Counted from the stretch's first letter, positions 41,858-51,959 are shown. The stretch is DNA of 64,000 nucleotides from JBBBNV01 sp037137075 (GCF_037137075.1 NZ_JBBBNV010000006.1:1-64000), one strand, 5' to 3'. A program made the numbers and translations. Notes: generated by a model from the letters alone, not told the origin.

Positions 41858-44146
41858 ATGTTTAAAGGTCGTCATTACCGGAACATTCTAATCTTAATTC
41901 TTGTCATTTCCAGTCTTCCCGGCATTTTTATCGGCGGCCTTCTGTATTGGATGGGGGGCGGGCGGCTTGAAAACGAGCTGCATCAATTGCACAATGATCA
42001 AATCCGGCAGCGGGCGGTAAATATTGATGAACAGCTGCAGTATTTGGAGCTAACCCTGTCTCACTGGGCGTTTGACCCGAATTTCAATTTGGATTTAATG
42101 TCGATGGATTTCGAGCGTAATTTCGAGGTTGCCCGGGACATCACCAAAACGCTGCTCGTTATGCAGGGCTCCCATCCGCTCGCGAAGAAGGTGGAGCTGT
42201 ATTTGCGGGCCAGAAATCCGATTCATTTCAACCCGGAGTATGAAGTGCTCGATAAAGATTCTTATATTCAGCTGTATGACAAGCTGATGAGCAGCAACCG
42301 GTCGGTCTATTGGACGCGGATGTCCTTCGATACGGTTAACCCGGAAAAGGAGGAGCTGACCCTTGTCCACAAAATCCCTGGCGGCACGTTGCAGCCTGAC
42401 GGGGCGGTACTGGTACGGGTCAACGAAGCGCGCCTCAGCAGCCTACTGCAGACGATGACCCCTTACAATGTCGGAGAGACCTTCTTAATGCAGGAGGACG
42501 GCCATATGATCATGGCCGTACAAAACTCGGATAATCCGGAAGCTTTTCAGCAGGCCATCCAGCGGCAGGTGCTCCAGGACGGTAAAAGCCAAGGCTCGTT
42601 TATGCTGGATTGGCAGGGCCGGACGCATACGGTTTCTTATGGAACGTTCAACCGGATTGGGGCGAACTGGTTTTATGTTTCCGCCGCGCCGATTAATGTC
42701 ATTACAGCACCGGTTGTGTTTATCTCCAAGCTGATTATCGCTGTCAGCGTAGTGGCGCTGCTGTTGGCCGCCTGCATGTCATGGCTGGCATCAAGGAAGC
42801 TGTATTCGCCCATTGAACGGGTGGTTCTCTTGCTATCCGGCGGCCGTCCCTCCGGAAGCGAGCATCTGGAGAAGGATGAGTTCAAGCTGATCGAGAAGCA
42901 ATGGCAAAGCTTGACCCGGGAGAGCATGTCGCTGCAGACCCGGCTGCAGGAGCAGCTGCCGCACGTGAAGGAAGGGTTCCTGCTTCAGCTGGTGCAGGGG
43001 TATTTGTATTCGTATTCAGAGCAGGATTTGCTGGAACGGATGAAGGAGTACGGCTGGCATGTAGAGGACCGGCAGTTTGTGGTGCTGTATGTGCAGCTGA
43101 CGGGCTTTGCCCATCTGGAGGGACGGTTCTCGTCCGAGGATGAAGGGCTCGTTACGTTTGCGGCGGCCAACATTATTACCGAGCTGTCGTCGGCGCGCCT
43201 GTCGCAGTCCAGCGTTATCAATTTTCATGATCTGTCCATCGGGGTGCTGGCCATTGTGGCTGAGGAGGAGGACCGGCAGCAGCTGACCCATTTCGGGGAA
43301 GAGCTGATGCAGGTCATTAACCAGCTGCTCCGTATGAAGGTGACGGTCACGGTCAGCAAGCCTACCCGGTTCATATCCCATACACCGGCGTTATTTGAAG
43401 AAACGAAGCAAGCGCTGAGCTACCGGAATTTCGGCAGTGTGAACCAGTTTATTGATTTGGAGCTGCATCCGTTGTCCGGTCAGCCCAACGAGCTGCGCTA
43501 TCCATTTACCCTGGAGCGCGAGGTTATTCAGACGCTCCGGACCGGTCAGGAGCAGGAAGCAGTTGAATTGATTGGGCAGTTTCTGGAGACGCTGCAGGAG
43601 AGCGGCGCGAAGGAAATTGATGTGCAGCAAGGGATGCTGCAGCTGCTTGGCAATATTTTACACGCGATCCGGGTATCCGGGATGAATCCGAATCACTTGT
43701 TCAACAATGTGAACATGTTCGATCAGCTCTCCCAAATCCGCGACACAGAGGATATGCTGAAATGGTTCCGAAAGCGGATCGTGCACGTCTACATCCGGGA
43801 GCTGGAGGCCCGATCCGATTTCCATGTGAAGAAGATGGTAGAGACGGCGATGATTTACTTGCAGCAAAACTATATGAAAGACGTCTCTTTGGATAGCTGT
43901 GCGGATTATGTCGGGACAAATCCGTATTTCCTGAGCAAGACGTTCAAGCAGGTTACGGGCAAAAACTTCATCGACTATTTAACCGAGCTGCGTATGGACA
44001 AAGCCAAGGAGCTGCTGCGGGATACCGAACAGCGAATTAACGATGTAGCTGAACAAGTAGGCTATCAGCACAGCTATTTTAACCGGATCTTCAAAAAGCA
44101 GGAAGGACTCACTCCGAGCCAGTACCGGGAGATGAGCAGGCAGTGA
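41858..44146 (+). CDS. Membrane AraC regulator with extracellular sensor (YesN-like HTH)
   Basis: 762 residues. Helix 1 (about 8-32), an extracellular dCache-like sensor (about 35-290), helix 2 (about 293-315), a HAMP-like linker, a large middle region and an AraC DNA-binding domain at the end (about 665-760: DSCADYVGTNPYFLSKTFKQV and VAEQVGYQHSYFNRIFKKQ). Such regulators in Paenibacillus sense polysaccharide breakdown products outside the cell and switch on adjacent glycoside hydrolase genes. ATG at 41858 gives the first membrane helix near the N-terminus; longer starts to 41714 are possible but run over the cre-like site. Confidence 0.85.
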   Translation: MFKGRHYRNILILILVISSLPGIFIGGLLYWMGGGRLENELHQLHNDQIRQRAVNIDEQLQYLELTLSHWAFDPNFNLDLMSMDFERNFEVARDITKTLLVMQGSHPLAKKVELYLRARNPIHFNPEYEVLDKDSYIQLYDKLMSSNRSVYWTRMSFDTVNPEKEELTLVHKIPGGTLQPDGAVLVRVNEARLSSLLQTMTPYNVGETFLMQEDGHMIMAVQNSDNPEAFQQAIQRQVLQDGKSQGSFMLDWQGRTHTVSYGTFNRIGANWFYVSAAPINVITAPVVFISKLIIAVSVVALLLAACMSWLASRKLYSPIERVVLLLSGGRPSGSEHLEKDEFKLIEKQWQSLTRESMSLQTRLQEQLPHVKEGFLLQLVQGYLYSYSEQDLLERMKEYGWHVEDRQFVVLYVQLTGFAHLEGRFSSEDEGLVTFAAANIITELSSARLSQSSVINFHDLSIGVLAIVAEEEDRQQLTHFGEELMQVINQLLRMKVTVTVSKPTRFISHTPALFEETKQALSYRNFGSVNQFIDLELHPLSGQPNELRYPFTLEREVIQTLRTGQEQEAVELIGQFLETLQESGAKEIDVQQGMLQLLGNILHAIRVSGMNPNHLFNNVNMFDQLSQIRDTEDMLKWFRKRIVHVYIRELEARSDFHVKKMVETAMIYLQQNYMKDVSLDSCADYVGTNPYFLSKTFKQVTGKNFIDYLTELRMDKAKELLRDTEQRINDVAEQVGYQHSYFNRIFKKQEGLTPSQYREMSRQ

Positions 44147-44192
44147 CTTTCCCAGGCCAGCTTTGTATCCGGGTCAGCCGCGGATAGCTTTT

Positions 44193-44245
44193 CGCACCGC
44201 GCGCAGCCTCCTGCGCGCGGTGTTTCGCTGCATGACGGCGGCCGG
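44193..44245 (+). repeat. Palindromic repeat, copy A
   Basis: CACCGCGCGCAG (44195-44206) pairs perfectly with CTGCGCGCGGTG (44211-44222), followed by TTTCGCTGCATGACGGCGG, a tail shared with the copies at 52748-52798 and 62298-62352. It may double as a terminator of the AraC gene. Rest of the 300-bp gap holds an AT-rich promoter-like stretch before the GH105 gene. Confidence 0.75.
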
Positions 44246-44447
44246 TGTGCCACAGGCTGTTCATTTGTGCCAGAGCTTGTCGGAAAATCGCTGCCCGGAA
44301 CGGGATGGAAGCCGATTAGAATTGGCACTACCACAGAATCAATAAAAAATAAGTAGAAACGGGCCTTATTTTCGTTTAAAATAAATATAAAGGGGCGTAA
44401 ACAAAAATAAACAAATCACGCCCATTTTTTGAGGAGGATGAACCAGG

Positions 44448-45491
44448 ATGAATGCGCAGGAATCGGGACTTTTGCTGGAACGTGTGTTTGAACGGATGGT
44501 TTCGGCCAACAAGGATAACGACAACGACCACATGGACTTTGACGAGTGGGAATGGCCGGTCGGGGTCGCCTTGTTCGCCTTGTTTAAATATTACCGTTTT
44601 ACGGACAAGCAGCGTTATTTGGACTTCATGGTATCCTGGTTTGACCGCCAGCTGGACAAGGGCTTGCCTCCGAAAAACGTCAATTCGGTCGCGCCGCTCC
44701 TTACACTCGCGCACATCTATGAGCTGACGGGCAACGAGCGCTATTTGGCCACATGCCGGGAATGGGCGGACTGGATTATCGACGGCATGCCCCGTACCCA
44801 GGAAGGCGGGCTTCAGCATATTACGATTATTGCGGATAATGAAGAGCAGCTGTGGGACGATACGCTGTTCATGACGGTGCTGTTCCTGGCCAAAATGGGC
44901 GAGATTCTGGACCGCAACGATTACCGCGAGGAAGCGGAATATCAATTCCTCCTTCATATTAAATATTTGGCCGACCCGGCTTCGGGCCTGTGGTACCATG
45001 GCTGGACCTTCGACGGCCGCCACAATTTCGGCAAGACGCTGTGGGCGCGCGGCAACTGCTGGTATACAGCGGGCGTTGTAGAGTACCTGGAGATTTCTGG
45101 CGTAAGCGGCGCTGTTCAGCGCCATCTCCGGCAAACGCTGGAGACGCAGGTGAAGCAGCTGGTGAAGCTGCAGGAGCCGGACGGCATGTGGCACACGCTG
45201 CTGGCGGATCCGGCTTCGTATGTGGAGACTTCGGCTACGGCAGGCTTTGGCTTCGGCATTTTGAAAGGTGTTCGTAAAGGGTATCTGGACGCAAGCTACT
45301 TCGAAGCAGGGAAAAAAGCCGCCGAGGCTGTTATCTCCCATATCGGGGAAGACGGTACTGTAGCTCAGGTATCGTATGGCACCGCTATCGGCATGAACGA
45401 TCAGCACTACAAGGATATTCCGATTTGCCCGACGGCGTACGGACAGGCGCTGACGATGATGATTTTGACCGAGGCGATCGAAATCGGATAA
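44448..45491 (+). CDS. GH105/GH88 unsaturated glucuronyl/rhamnogalacturonyl hydrolase
   Basis: 347 residues, the usual length for cytoplasmic YteR/YesR enzymes, without signal peptide. EWEWPVGVALFALFKYY, the catalytic-region LWDDTLFMTVLFLAKMG with the key Asp, and GRGNCWYTAG-like ARGNCWYTAGVVEYL are typical of the (alpha/alpha)6 barrel of GH105. It removes the unsaturated uronic acid left by pectin or rhamnogalacturonan lyases. GAGGAGGATG precedes the ATG. Downstream of a polysaccharide-sensing AraC regulator and upstream of a GH2 enzyme. Confidence 0.88.
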   Translation: MNAQESGLLLERVFERMVSANKDNDNDHMDFDEWEWPVGVALFALFKYYRFTDKQRYLDFMVSWFDRQLDKGLPPKNVNSVAPLLTLAHIYELTGNERYLATCREWADWIIDGMPRTQEGGLQHITIIADNEEQLWDDTLFMTVLFLAKMGEILDRNDYREEAEYQFLLHIKYLADPASGLWYHGWTFDGRHNFGKTLWARGNCWYTAGVVEYLEISGVSGAVQRHLRQTLETQVKQLVKLQEPDGMWHTLLADPASYVETSATAGFGFGILKGVRKGYLDASYFEAGKKAAEAVISHIGEDGTVAQVSYGTAIGMNDQHYKDIPICPTAYGQALTMMILTEAIEIG

Positions 45492-45572
45492 GCCGCGCCG
45501 GCTTGAGTGCGGAAAGTATGATAACCGGTAGCCGGTTCCTTAACGCAAGGCGCCGATGCAGGAATTGAACCA

Positions 45573-45612
45573 ACAGGGAGTGCTTCGCAGGCGGAGCGGC
45601 TCCCTGTTTTCT
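45573..45612 (+). terminator. Terminator after GH105
   Basis: ACAGGGAG (45573-45580) pairs with CTCCCTGT (45600-45607) and is followed by TTTCTT. The rest of the 320-bp gap before the GH2 gene carries TTGACA at 45733-45738 but no convincing -10 at the right distance. Confidence 0.75.
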
Positions 45613-45812
45613 TATGGCTGCGGTTCGGCTTCCGGGGGCATCTGCCCTTCTGAAGCGGGACTTGACGGCATGACCGACATTTTAACTTTTTGCGGGTGAC
45701 GAATCGTTTATTTTCAATGGAATCGGTTGTTTTTGACAAGGAAATCCTCTATGCTCGATTCAGACTGGGAAAGTCAAATACAAGGATGGTCAAAAAGAGA
45801 GGACGGGCGTGT

Positions 45813-48800
45813 ATGTCGGAGTTTGCAAATCAGCCTCGCGACTGGGAAAATCCTCAATTGCTGCAGAGGAATCGTCTGCAGGGCAGGGCATATTTTATCC
45901 CCTATCAAGATGAACAGACAGCGCTTACGTATGATCGCGGGCGCTCTTCATATTTTCAACTGCTGAACGGGCAGTGGAAGTTTCATTATTCGCCGAATCC
46001 GGCTTATACCCCGGAGCGGTTTTTTGAAGAAGCATTTGATGACGCCGAGTGGGGAGAAATTCCTGTTCCGGGCAACTGGCAGATGCATGGCTATGGCCGG
46101 CCGCACTATACGAACCTGCAGTACCCGTTTCCGGTTGACCCGCCGTATGTGCCGACGGATAATCCGACCGGCGCTTACCGCCGGGAGTTTCATGTGCCGG
46201 AGCATTGGTCCGGTCACCGTCTGACGCTGCGCTTTGAAGGGGTGGACAGCGCCTTCCACGTGTGGGTGAACGGGCAGGAGATCGGCTACAGCCAGGGCAG
46301 CCGCATGCCATCGGAATTTGATATAACGAGCGCAGTCCGTCCGGGCCGCAATGTGGTGTCCGTCAAGGTGTACCAATTCAGTGACGGAACCTATATTGAG
46401 GACCAGGATATGTGGTGGCTGAGCGGAATTTTCCGCGATGTGTATGTAGTGGCTTGGCCGTCCGTGTATGTGCGTGATTTTACCGTGGTGACGGAGCTGG
46501 ACAGCCGTTATACGGATGCTGTGCTTAAGGTGCGGGCTGATGTAGTCAATACGGGGACTAAGGCGGCGGAAGCGGAGCTAGGCCTTCAGCTGCTCGACAC
46601 AGGCTTTGCACAGCTGCCGGGAGTTTCGGCTCAAAAAACCGTGCTGGTGAATGCTGGTGAACAGACTCAAGTGGAGTTCGAGCTTCCGGTAACGGCCCCT
46701 GCTTTGTGGTCAGCAGAGAGTCCGGTATTGTATCACGCGCTGCTGACCTTGAACGGCGCTGCAGCCGGCGGCTCGTCCGCCGCGGGTCAGAGTTGCCGGC
46801 TGCTGCAGGCGATTCCGTGCCGTGTCGGCTTCCGCAAGATTGAGCTGAAGGGCGGCCAAATGCTGGTGAACGGCGTGCCGATTATGATTCGGGGCGTGAA
46901 CCGGCATGACCATCATCCCGATCTCGGACGGGCGATTCCGTTGTCCTGGATGATTCAGGACGTGNNNNNNNNNNNNNNNNNNNNNNNNNNNNNNNNNNNN
47001 NNNNNNNNNNNNNNNNNNNNNNNNNNNNNNNNNNNNNNNNNNNNNNNNNNNNNNNNNNNNNNNNNNNNNNNNTCGGATTTGGAATGCCACGGCTTCAAGC
47101 TGGCCGGCAATTACAATCAGCTCAGCGATGATCCGGCTTGGGAAGCGGCCTATATCGATCGAATTGAACGCATGGTGCAGCGGGACAAAAACTACCCGTC
47201 GATTATAATTTGGTCGCTGGGGAACGAGTCGTGCTTCGGCCGCAACCATGTGGCCATGGCGGCTTGGGCGCATGCCCATGATCCGACACGGCTCGTTCAC
47301 TATTGCAGTGACGACAATGCGGAATACTGCGATATGTACAGCACGATGTACACCAGTGTGGACAAAATGATCGAGCTCGGCCAGCGCGAGGATTTGCCGA
47401 AGCCGCATATTATGTGCGAATTTGCGCATGCCATGGGCAACGGACCCGGCGGGCTGACCGAGTATCTGGATGTGTTCTATACGTATAAGCGCCTGCAGGG
47501 CGGCTTCGTATGGGAGTGGATGGATCAGGGTATCCGCCAGTTCACGGAGGACGGACAGGAGTATTTCGCCTATGGCGGCGATTTCGGCGATTTCCCGAAC
47601 GACTATAACTTCGTGCTGGACGGGCTGGTGCGTCCGGACCGTGTGCCGACGCCAGGCCTGCTGGAATATAAGAAGGTCATTGAACCGGTAAAAACAAGCA
47701 TCGTCAAGATTGCCGCGGATGGCGCTGATCTGGAGCTGGAGAACCGCTACGATTACTTGAATCTGTCGCATCTGCGCTGCACGTGGAGCATTGCTGCTGA
47801 CGGACGGATTATCGCCTCCGGGGAAGTGCAGCTGCCATCGGCGGAGGCCCGCAGCAAAGCAGCCTTGCGCATTCCATATGAGCTGCCGTCCCGGATCAAG
47901 CCGGAGTCGGAATATTGGCTGAATGTGCAGTATTCTCTGGCTAACGGCACATCGTGGGCGGAAGCGGGTCATGAGGTGGCCTGGGCTCAAATCGAACTGC
48001 CGTACGAGGCGATTGCAGCGGGAACTGATCAAAAGCAAGGAACGGCATCATTATCTGTGGCCGCTCTTCCGGTCATCCGCTGCGAGTCGACAACGACCGA
48101 GCTGCATGTGAGCGGCCCGGAATTCAAGCTTACGTTCAACCGTGTGTACGGCCGAATCGATTCGTGGACGTATGCGGGACAGGCGCTGCTCATTGAGGGG
48201 CCGCGTCTGGACTTATGGCGGGCACCGACAGACAATGACCATCGTGATGCCCGCGAATGGAAAGCCTTCGGACTGCACTGGCTCCAGCAGCGCATCGACG
48301 GCGTGAGCTGGGAGAGCGGCGCCGCAGGCCGCAGCGTCCGGGTTACGGTGAAAGCGCGTATCGCGCCGCCGCTGCTGTCCTGGGGTATTCACGTGACCTA
48401 CACCTATACCGTCTATGGCAACGGTGAGGTTACGCTGACGGTAGACGGCAGCCCGCATGGCGATCTTCCGCCATCGCTGCCGCGCCTCGGGGTGCAGCTT
48501 GTGCTGCCGAAGGCACTCGACCATGTGGAGTGGTTTGGCCGCGGTCCAGGCGAATCGTACTCGGATACGAAGCAGGCCGGGCGTATCGGTCTGTATGCCG
48601 GGCGAGTGCATGAGCTGATGACGAATTATGTTTATCCGCAGGAGAACGGCAACCGCAGCGAGGTGCGCTGGGTTACGCTGGCGAATACAAGCGGTGTCGG
48701 CCTGCTGGCTGCGGGACGCCCGCTGCTGAATTTCAGCGCGCATCACTATACTGCGCAGGATTTGGAAAAAGCGCAGCATACGTACGAGCTGCAGCCGCGC

Positions 48801-48986
48801 GAGGAAGTGTACCTGCATCTGGATGATGGCCAGCACGGCATCGGCACCGGCAGCTGCGGTCCAGGCGTTATGCCGCAGTATACGCTGAAGCCGGAGGCCT
48901 TCAGCTTCGCCGTACAGCTTAAGCCGTACACCTCATACGGATTGTCCGCCTTTGAACTGGCCAGACGCCAGATGACGGAAGTGTAA
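45813..48986 (+). CDS. GH2 beta-galactosidase, large LacZ type (contains assembly gap)
   Basis: About 1057 residues if the 108-base run of Ns is sized correctly. Domains in LacZ order: sugar-binding (about 50-215), two immunoglobulin-like domains around a TIM barrel, and the C-terminal beta-sandwich (Bgal_small_N, about 790-1050). Acid/base Glu in IIWSLGNESCFG and nucleophile Glu in HIMCEFAHAMGNG are present. The gap removes the stretch before SDLECHG that normally contains the conserved MKxHNxNAVRxSHYP motif. Start ATG 45813 (GAGAGGA ahead). With GH105 it fits degradation of pectic galactan side chains. Confidence 0.88.
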   Translation: MSEFANQPRDWENPQLLQRNRLQGRAYFIPYQDEQTALTYDRGRSSYFQLLNGQWKFHYSPNPAYTPERFFEEAFDDAEWGEIPVPGNWQMHGYGRPHYTNLQYPFPVDPPYVPTDNPTGAYRREFHVPEHWSGHRLTLRFEGVDSAFHVWVNGQEIGYSQGSRMPSEFDITSAVRPGRNVVSVKVYQFSDGTYIEDQDMWWLSGIFRDVYVVAWPSVYVRDFTVVTELDSRYTDAVLKVRADVVNTGTKAAEAELGLQLLDTGFAQLPGVSAQKTVLVNAGEQTQVEFELPVTAPALWSAESPVLYHALLTLNGAAAGGSSAAGQSCRLLQAIPCRVGFRKIELKGGQMLVNGVPIMIRGVNRHDHHPDLGRAIPLSWMIQDVXXXXXXXXXXXXXXXXXXXXXXXXXXXXXXXXXXXXSDLECHGFKLAGNYNQLSDDPAWEAAYIDRIERMVQRDKNYPSIIIWSLGNESCFGRNHVAMAAWAHAHDPTRLVHYCSDDNAEYCDMYSTMYTSVDKMIELGQREDLPKPHIMCEFAHAMGNGPGGLTEYLDVFYTYKRLQGGFVWEWMDQGIRQFTEDGQEYFAYGGDFGDFPNDYNFVLDGLVRPDRVPTPGLLEYKKVIEPVKTSIVKIAADGADLELENRYDYLNLSHLRCTWSIAADGRIIASGEVQLPSAEARSKAALRIPYELPSRIKPESEYWLNVQYSLANGTSWAEAGHEVAWAQIELPYEAIAAGTDQKQGTASLSVAALPVIRCESTTTELHVSGPEFKLTFNRVYGRIDSWTYAGQALLIEGPRLDLWRAPTDNDHRDAREWKAFGLHWLQQRIDGVSWESGAAGRSVRVTVKARIAPPLLSWGIHVTYTYTVYGNGEVTLTVDGSPHGDLPPSLPRLGVQLVLPKALDHVEWFGRGPGESYSDTKQAGRIGLYAGRVHELMTNYVYPQENGNRSEVRWVTLANTSGVGLLAAGRPLLNFSAHHYTAQDLEKAQHTYELQPREEVYLHLDDGQHGIGTGSCGPGVMPQYTLKPEAFSFAVQLKPYTSYGLSAFELARRQMTEV
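46965..47072. other. Assembly gap (108 Ns) inside the GH2 gene
   Basis: A run of 108 undetermined bases. The number is a multiple of three and the frame continues on both sides, and about 36 residues are expected here by comparison with LacZ proteins, so the size estimate is plausible. Confidence 0.99.
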
Positions 48987-49021
48987 CACCGGCTTCATAT
49001 CGAGCAGTCGATTAACATCAC

Positions 49022-49068
49022 AAAAAGTGACCTTATGCGCCCATGCGGCGGATAGGGTCACTTTTTTT
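49022..49068 (+). terminator. Terminator after the GH2 gene
   Basis: AAAAAGTGACC pairs with GGTCACTTTTT (49056-49066) and continues as a T-run. Between here and 49195 nothing further is seen. Confidence 0.85.
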
Positions 49069-49195
49069 GCGCTTGATTTGCTATTTACCACCAATGTATT
49101 CAAATGGGAATTTAATTGAAGTCCAGTCCACAACCCAATAAATTTAACTAGATGGCACAGCCTTCAGGCCTTCAGCATCGACTGGAGATAAGACG

Positions 49196-49232
49196 ACAAA
49201 AGCCGGTATCCCGCCCAGGCAGGATACCGGCT
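49196..49232 (-). terminator. Terminator of trpB
   Basis: AGCCGGTATCC pairs perfectly with GGATACCGGCT across ten bases; on the minus strand the stem is followed by TTTTGTC. Confidence 0.85.
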
Positions 49233-49319
49233 TCTTCTGTAGGCCGCACGCTGTGATGAGGTGAACGTGCGGCTTGGGACGCTTGTCGACAACTGGATGG
49301 GTCGCCGCTTGTCTGCTGC

Positions 49320-50492
49320 TTAAGCCTTCTGATCGTTCTTGAGCATCTCGAATACTTGCTCGACGTCTTTGTCGCCGCGGCCGGACAAGTTAATAATAAT
49401 GACTTGGTCCTTGCTCATGGTCGGCGCCAGCTTCTTGGCATGAGCCACGGCGTGCGCGCTTTCCAGTGCAGGAATGATGCCTTCGGTGCGGGACAGCTCC
49501 TGGAATGCGGCAAGCACTTCTTCGTTAGATACGGTTACGTACTCGGCGCGGCCGTTCACCTTCAGGTGGCTGTGCTCCGGTCCGATTCCCGGATAGTCGA
49601 GTCCGGCTGCAATGGAGTAGGTTGGCTTCGGATTACCCTCTTCATCCAGCAGCACGAGGCACTTGAAGCCGTGAATGACGCTGGGAACACCATAGGTTAA
49701 GGTTGCCGCTTGGTCCGGCTCAACCCCGATGAGGCGAACCGAAGGCTCGTCCAGGTAATGGGCGAATGCTCCGATCGCATTGCTGCCTCCGCCGACGCAG
49801 GCGAGCACAGCATCCGGCAGCTTGCCTTCCTTCTCCAGAATTTGGCGTTTTGATTCCTCGCTGATGATGGACTGGAAATGCTTAACCATCGTCGGGAATG
49901 GATGCGGGCCAACCGCTGAGCCCAGCAAGTAGAAGGTGTTCTTGTAGTTTTGTACAAGATCGTTCAGAGCCTCATCGACGGCATCCTTCAGGCGTGCTTG
50001 TCCTTTGGTGACCGCTACGACCTTCGCGCCGAGCAGCTCCATCCGGAATACGTTCAGCGCCTGACGGCGGGTGTCTTCCGCGCCCATGTAGATGACGCAG
50101 TCCATGTTGAACATCGCGCAGGCGGTTGCTGTCGCTACGCCGTGCTGGCCTGCACCGGTTTCAGCGATAATGCGCTTTGCGCCCATGCGTTTGGCAAGCA
50201 AAATTTGCCCCACCACGTTATTAATTTTGTGCGCGCCGGTGTGATTGAGGTCCTCGCGCTTCAAATAAACCTTGGCACCGCCCCATTCCTTGGTCAGCTG
50301 CTCCGCAAACGTGAGGGGATTCTCGCGGCCGACATATTCCTTCAAATAGTAATTCAGCTCATTCTTGAATTCAGGGTCATCTTTATACTTGTTAAATTGC
50401 TCGCTCAAATAATCCATAACTTCCTGCAGCTCCGGGGGAATGAAGCTGCCGCCGAATTCGCCGAAATATCCTTGCTGTTGTTGTTCACTCAT
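49320..50492 (-). CDS. trpB: Tryptophan synthase beta chain
   Basis: 390 residues, normal length for TrpB1. Joins indole and serine to tryptophan with PLP. The PLP Lys is in HTGAHKINN, the phosphate loop in CVGGGSNAIGAF, and the start GYFGEFGGSFIPPEL is typical. ATG at 50492 with GGAGG ahead; the frame to 50525 lacks a site. No trpA, trpC or other trp gene adjoins: the gene is alone between its own promoter and terminator, so it is either an extra copy or separated from the trp operon. Confidence 0.93.
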   Translation of the reverse strand: MSEQQQQGYFGEFGGSFIPPELQEVMDYLSEQFNKYKDDPEFKNELNYYLKEYVGRENPLTFAEQLTKEWGGAKVYLKREDLNHTGAHKINNVVGQILLAKRMGAKRIIAETGAGQHGVATATACAMFNMDCVIYMGAEDTRRQALNVFRMELLGAKVVAVTKGQARLKDAVDEALNDLVQNYKNTFYLLGSAVGPHPFPTMVKHFQSIISEESKRQILEKEGKLPDAVLACVGGGSNAIGAFAHYLDEPSVRLIGVEPDQAATLTYGVPSVIHGFKCLVLLDEEGNPKPTYSIAAGLDYPGIGPEHSHLKVNGRAEYVTVSNEEVLAAFQELSRTEGIIPALESAHAVAHAKKLAPTMSKDQVIIINLSGRGDKDVEQVFEMLKNDQKA

Positions 50493-50534
50493 GCGCGTAT
50501 CCTCCGATAATGTAGAAATGTACATTCTTTTTCT

Positions 50535-50562
50535 ATTATGGACGATCCGTTAGATTTGTCAA
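50535..50562 (-). promoter_or_regulatory. Promoter of trpB
   Basis: On the minus strand TTGACA (50562-50557), a 16-bp spacer and CATAAT (50540-50535) lie about 45 bp before the start. No T-box or attenuator hairpin is seen in the short leader. Confidence 0.6.
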
Positions 50563-50739
50563 AAGGAAATCACACTTGACAGTGGCAAGTCTCCAGCCGA
50601 TTATGTAATTTTAGATTAGTAGACATTTTGATTATCGAGAATAGTGGACATGATGTTCAAAATGGACATTCGAAATAAAGAAGTAATGGCAGGATATGGT
50701 CTGCCAGTAAACCATACAGTGTGGGGAGGTGAGAGTAAA

Positions 50740-51270
50740 ATGTCTGATGAAGGGCAGAGGTATAAGACTTCACACATCATTGACTCTGAAGATATGTTAT
50801 TGAACTGGAAACCGTTAATGCAAATAAATACAGGAAGTATGCTTGGTCTATCAGAAAATGGTCATTGGATAATTGAAGAACAAACAGGGGTAAGAGTGTT
50901 AGATGAAACATGGAAGTTTAACCGCTTAATGGTCCTGCTTGAGCGACAGATTACCGAATTTAGACAAGAATTAATTAATGCTGCTATCACTTGTACTATT
51001 GATAATGATATAGTTAGAGAGTTTCCATTCTATGAGGTAGTTAAGGTTGGATTTGAACAAAAATCAGAGTACTGGGTTGAACTGGCATTAAATTGGTGGA
51101 TAATGTTACCTCAAGAAAATGAAGAGATAATTAAATCTCTTGAAAAAATAGAAATATCTAAGTGGGCTTCGCAAAAATTACGCCACAGAATAAAGAAAGA
51201 ACTTAGAACACGAAGAGCTTTCCTCTCGTTTACAAGCGGCAGTGGGTGTAATGGAGTGGAGAAAAGGTAG
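50740..51270 (+). CDS. Hypothetical protein, AT-rich and foreign-looking
   Basis: 176 residues from the ATG at 50740, which has GGGGAGGTGAG well placed. The product begins MSDEGQRYKTSHIIDSEDML, is mostly helical-looking with many Trp, Glu and Lys, has no membrane segment or signal peptide, and I recognise no family. The gene uses A/T-ending codons strongly (ATA, AGA, TTA), unlike all its neighbours, and it lies next to a decayed transposase. This points to horizontal acquisition. The final residues (SGSGCNGVEKR) may come from a disrupted 3' end. Confidence 0.6.
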   Translation: MSDEGQRYKTSHIIDSEDMLLNWKPLMQINTGSMLGLSENGHWIIEEQTGVRVLDETWKFNRLMVLLERQITEFRQELINAAITCTIDNDIVREFPFYEVVKVGFEQKSEYWVELALNWWIMLPQENEEIIKSLEKIEISKWASQKLRHRIKKELRTRRAFLSFTSGSGCNGVEKR

Positions 51271-51435
51271 ACGAATGAACCTCGAACATCGCGGAGGCAA
51301 GCAACAGTGAAGAGCGGAAGACATTACGGATGCATCGCAATGCCCTAAAAAAGAAGCTGAAGCTCATTCGTGAAGACATGCTCCCGGCCCTACGGATACA
51401 CGCCTATGGAGTGACTTGCAGCGTCTTCTTTGCCG

Positions 51436-51857
51436 ATGCCTGAAACGGTGATTGCCGATGCGGGGGATGGCAGTAAGCAAACTCTTTATATGCGAAGGGC
51501 GAGGATACAGAGCCACGTTTCGAATATCTGACTCCCTATGGCAGAGCCTGCATGAAGGGGAACGGCAACCGTCAGGTACACTGGAACACGGTATGGGAAG
51601 TGGTGACAGCAACGGCCAAAAATGCTCTTGAGCATGACATGAAATCTGCAATCTATGCTCGGCGTAAATTCGAGGTGGAGAGCGTATTTGGTCACAGCAA
51701 GGGCAAGCGGTTGTTCCTCCGCTTCTCCTTGCGAGGTATGGAGAAGGTTCACACCGAGTTCGGGATCGGGCAATGGCCCACAATCTCCTGAAACCAGCAG
51801 GTATTCGCCTCGCTGCTTTCCTGCAAAAACAGAGGTACAAAAAAGTTGGACGGTAAA
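51436..51857 (+). pseudogene. IS1182-type transposase remnant
   Basis: Pieces of the C-terminal half of an IS1182 family transposase are spread over several frames: PETVIADAG, then YAKGEDTEPRFEYLTPYG in another frame, then AIYARRKFEVESVFGHSKG with LRGMEKVHTEFG, and finally LKPAGIRLAAFLQKQRYKK before a stop at 51855. At least two frameshifts and the loss of the N-terminal half make it inactive. No intact terminal inverted repeats were found. Confidence 0.7.
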
Positions 51858-51959
51858 CATTACGTTTTCCGCCCAACTTTTTATTGTGGGGACTTATTGG
51901 ACAGCCTCTGTTTCATGCCTTGAAGCTCTCAGCAATCCATGTATTGCTGAGGCTTCTTT

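Noticed and set aside
46965..47072. Possible pseudogene in the GH2 gene
   Set aside because: The break is a run of Ns, not a mutation; frame and expected length are kept across it.
50493..50640. T-box or TRAP-type leader before trpB
   Set aside because: The leader is only a few dozen bases after a good promoter and contains no specifier loop, T-box sequence or terminator.
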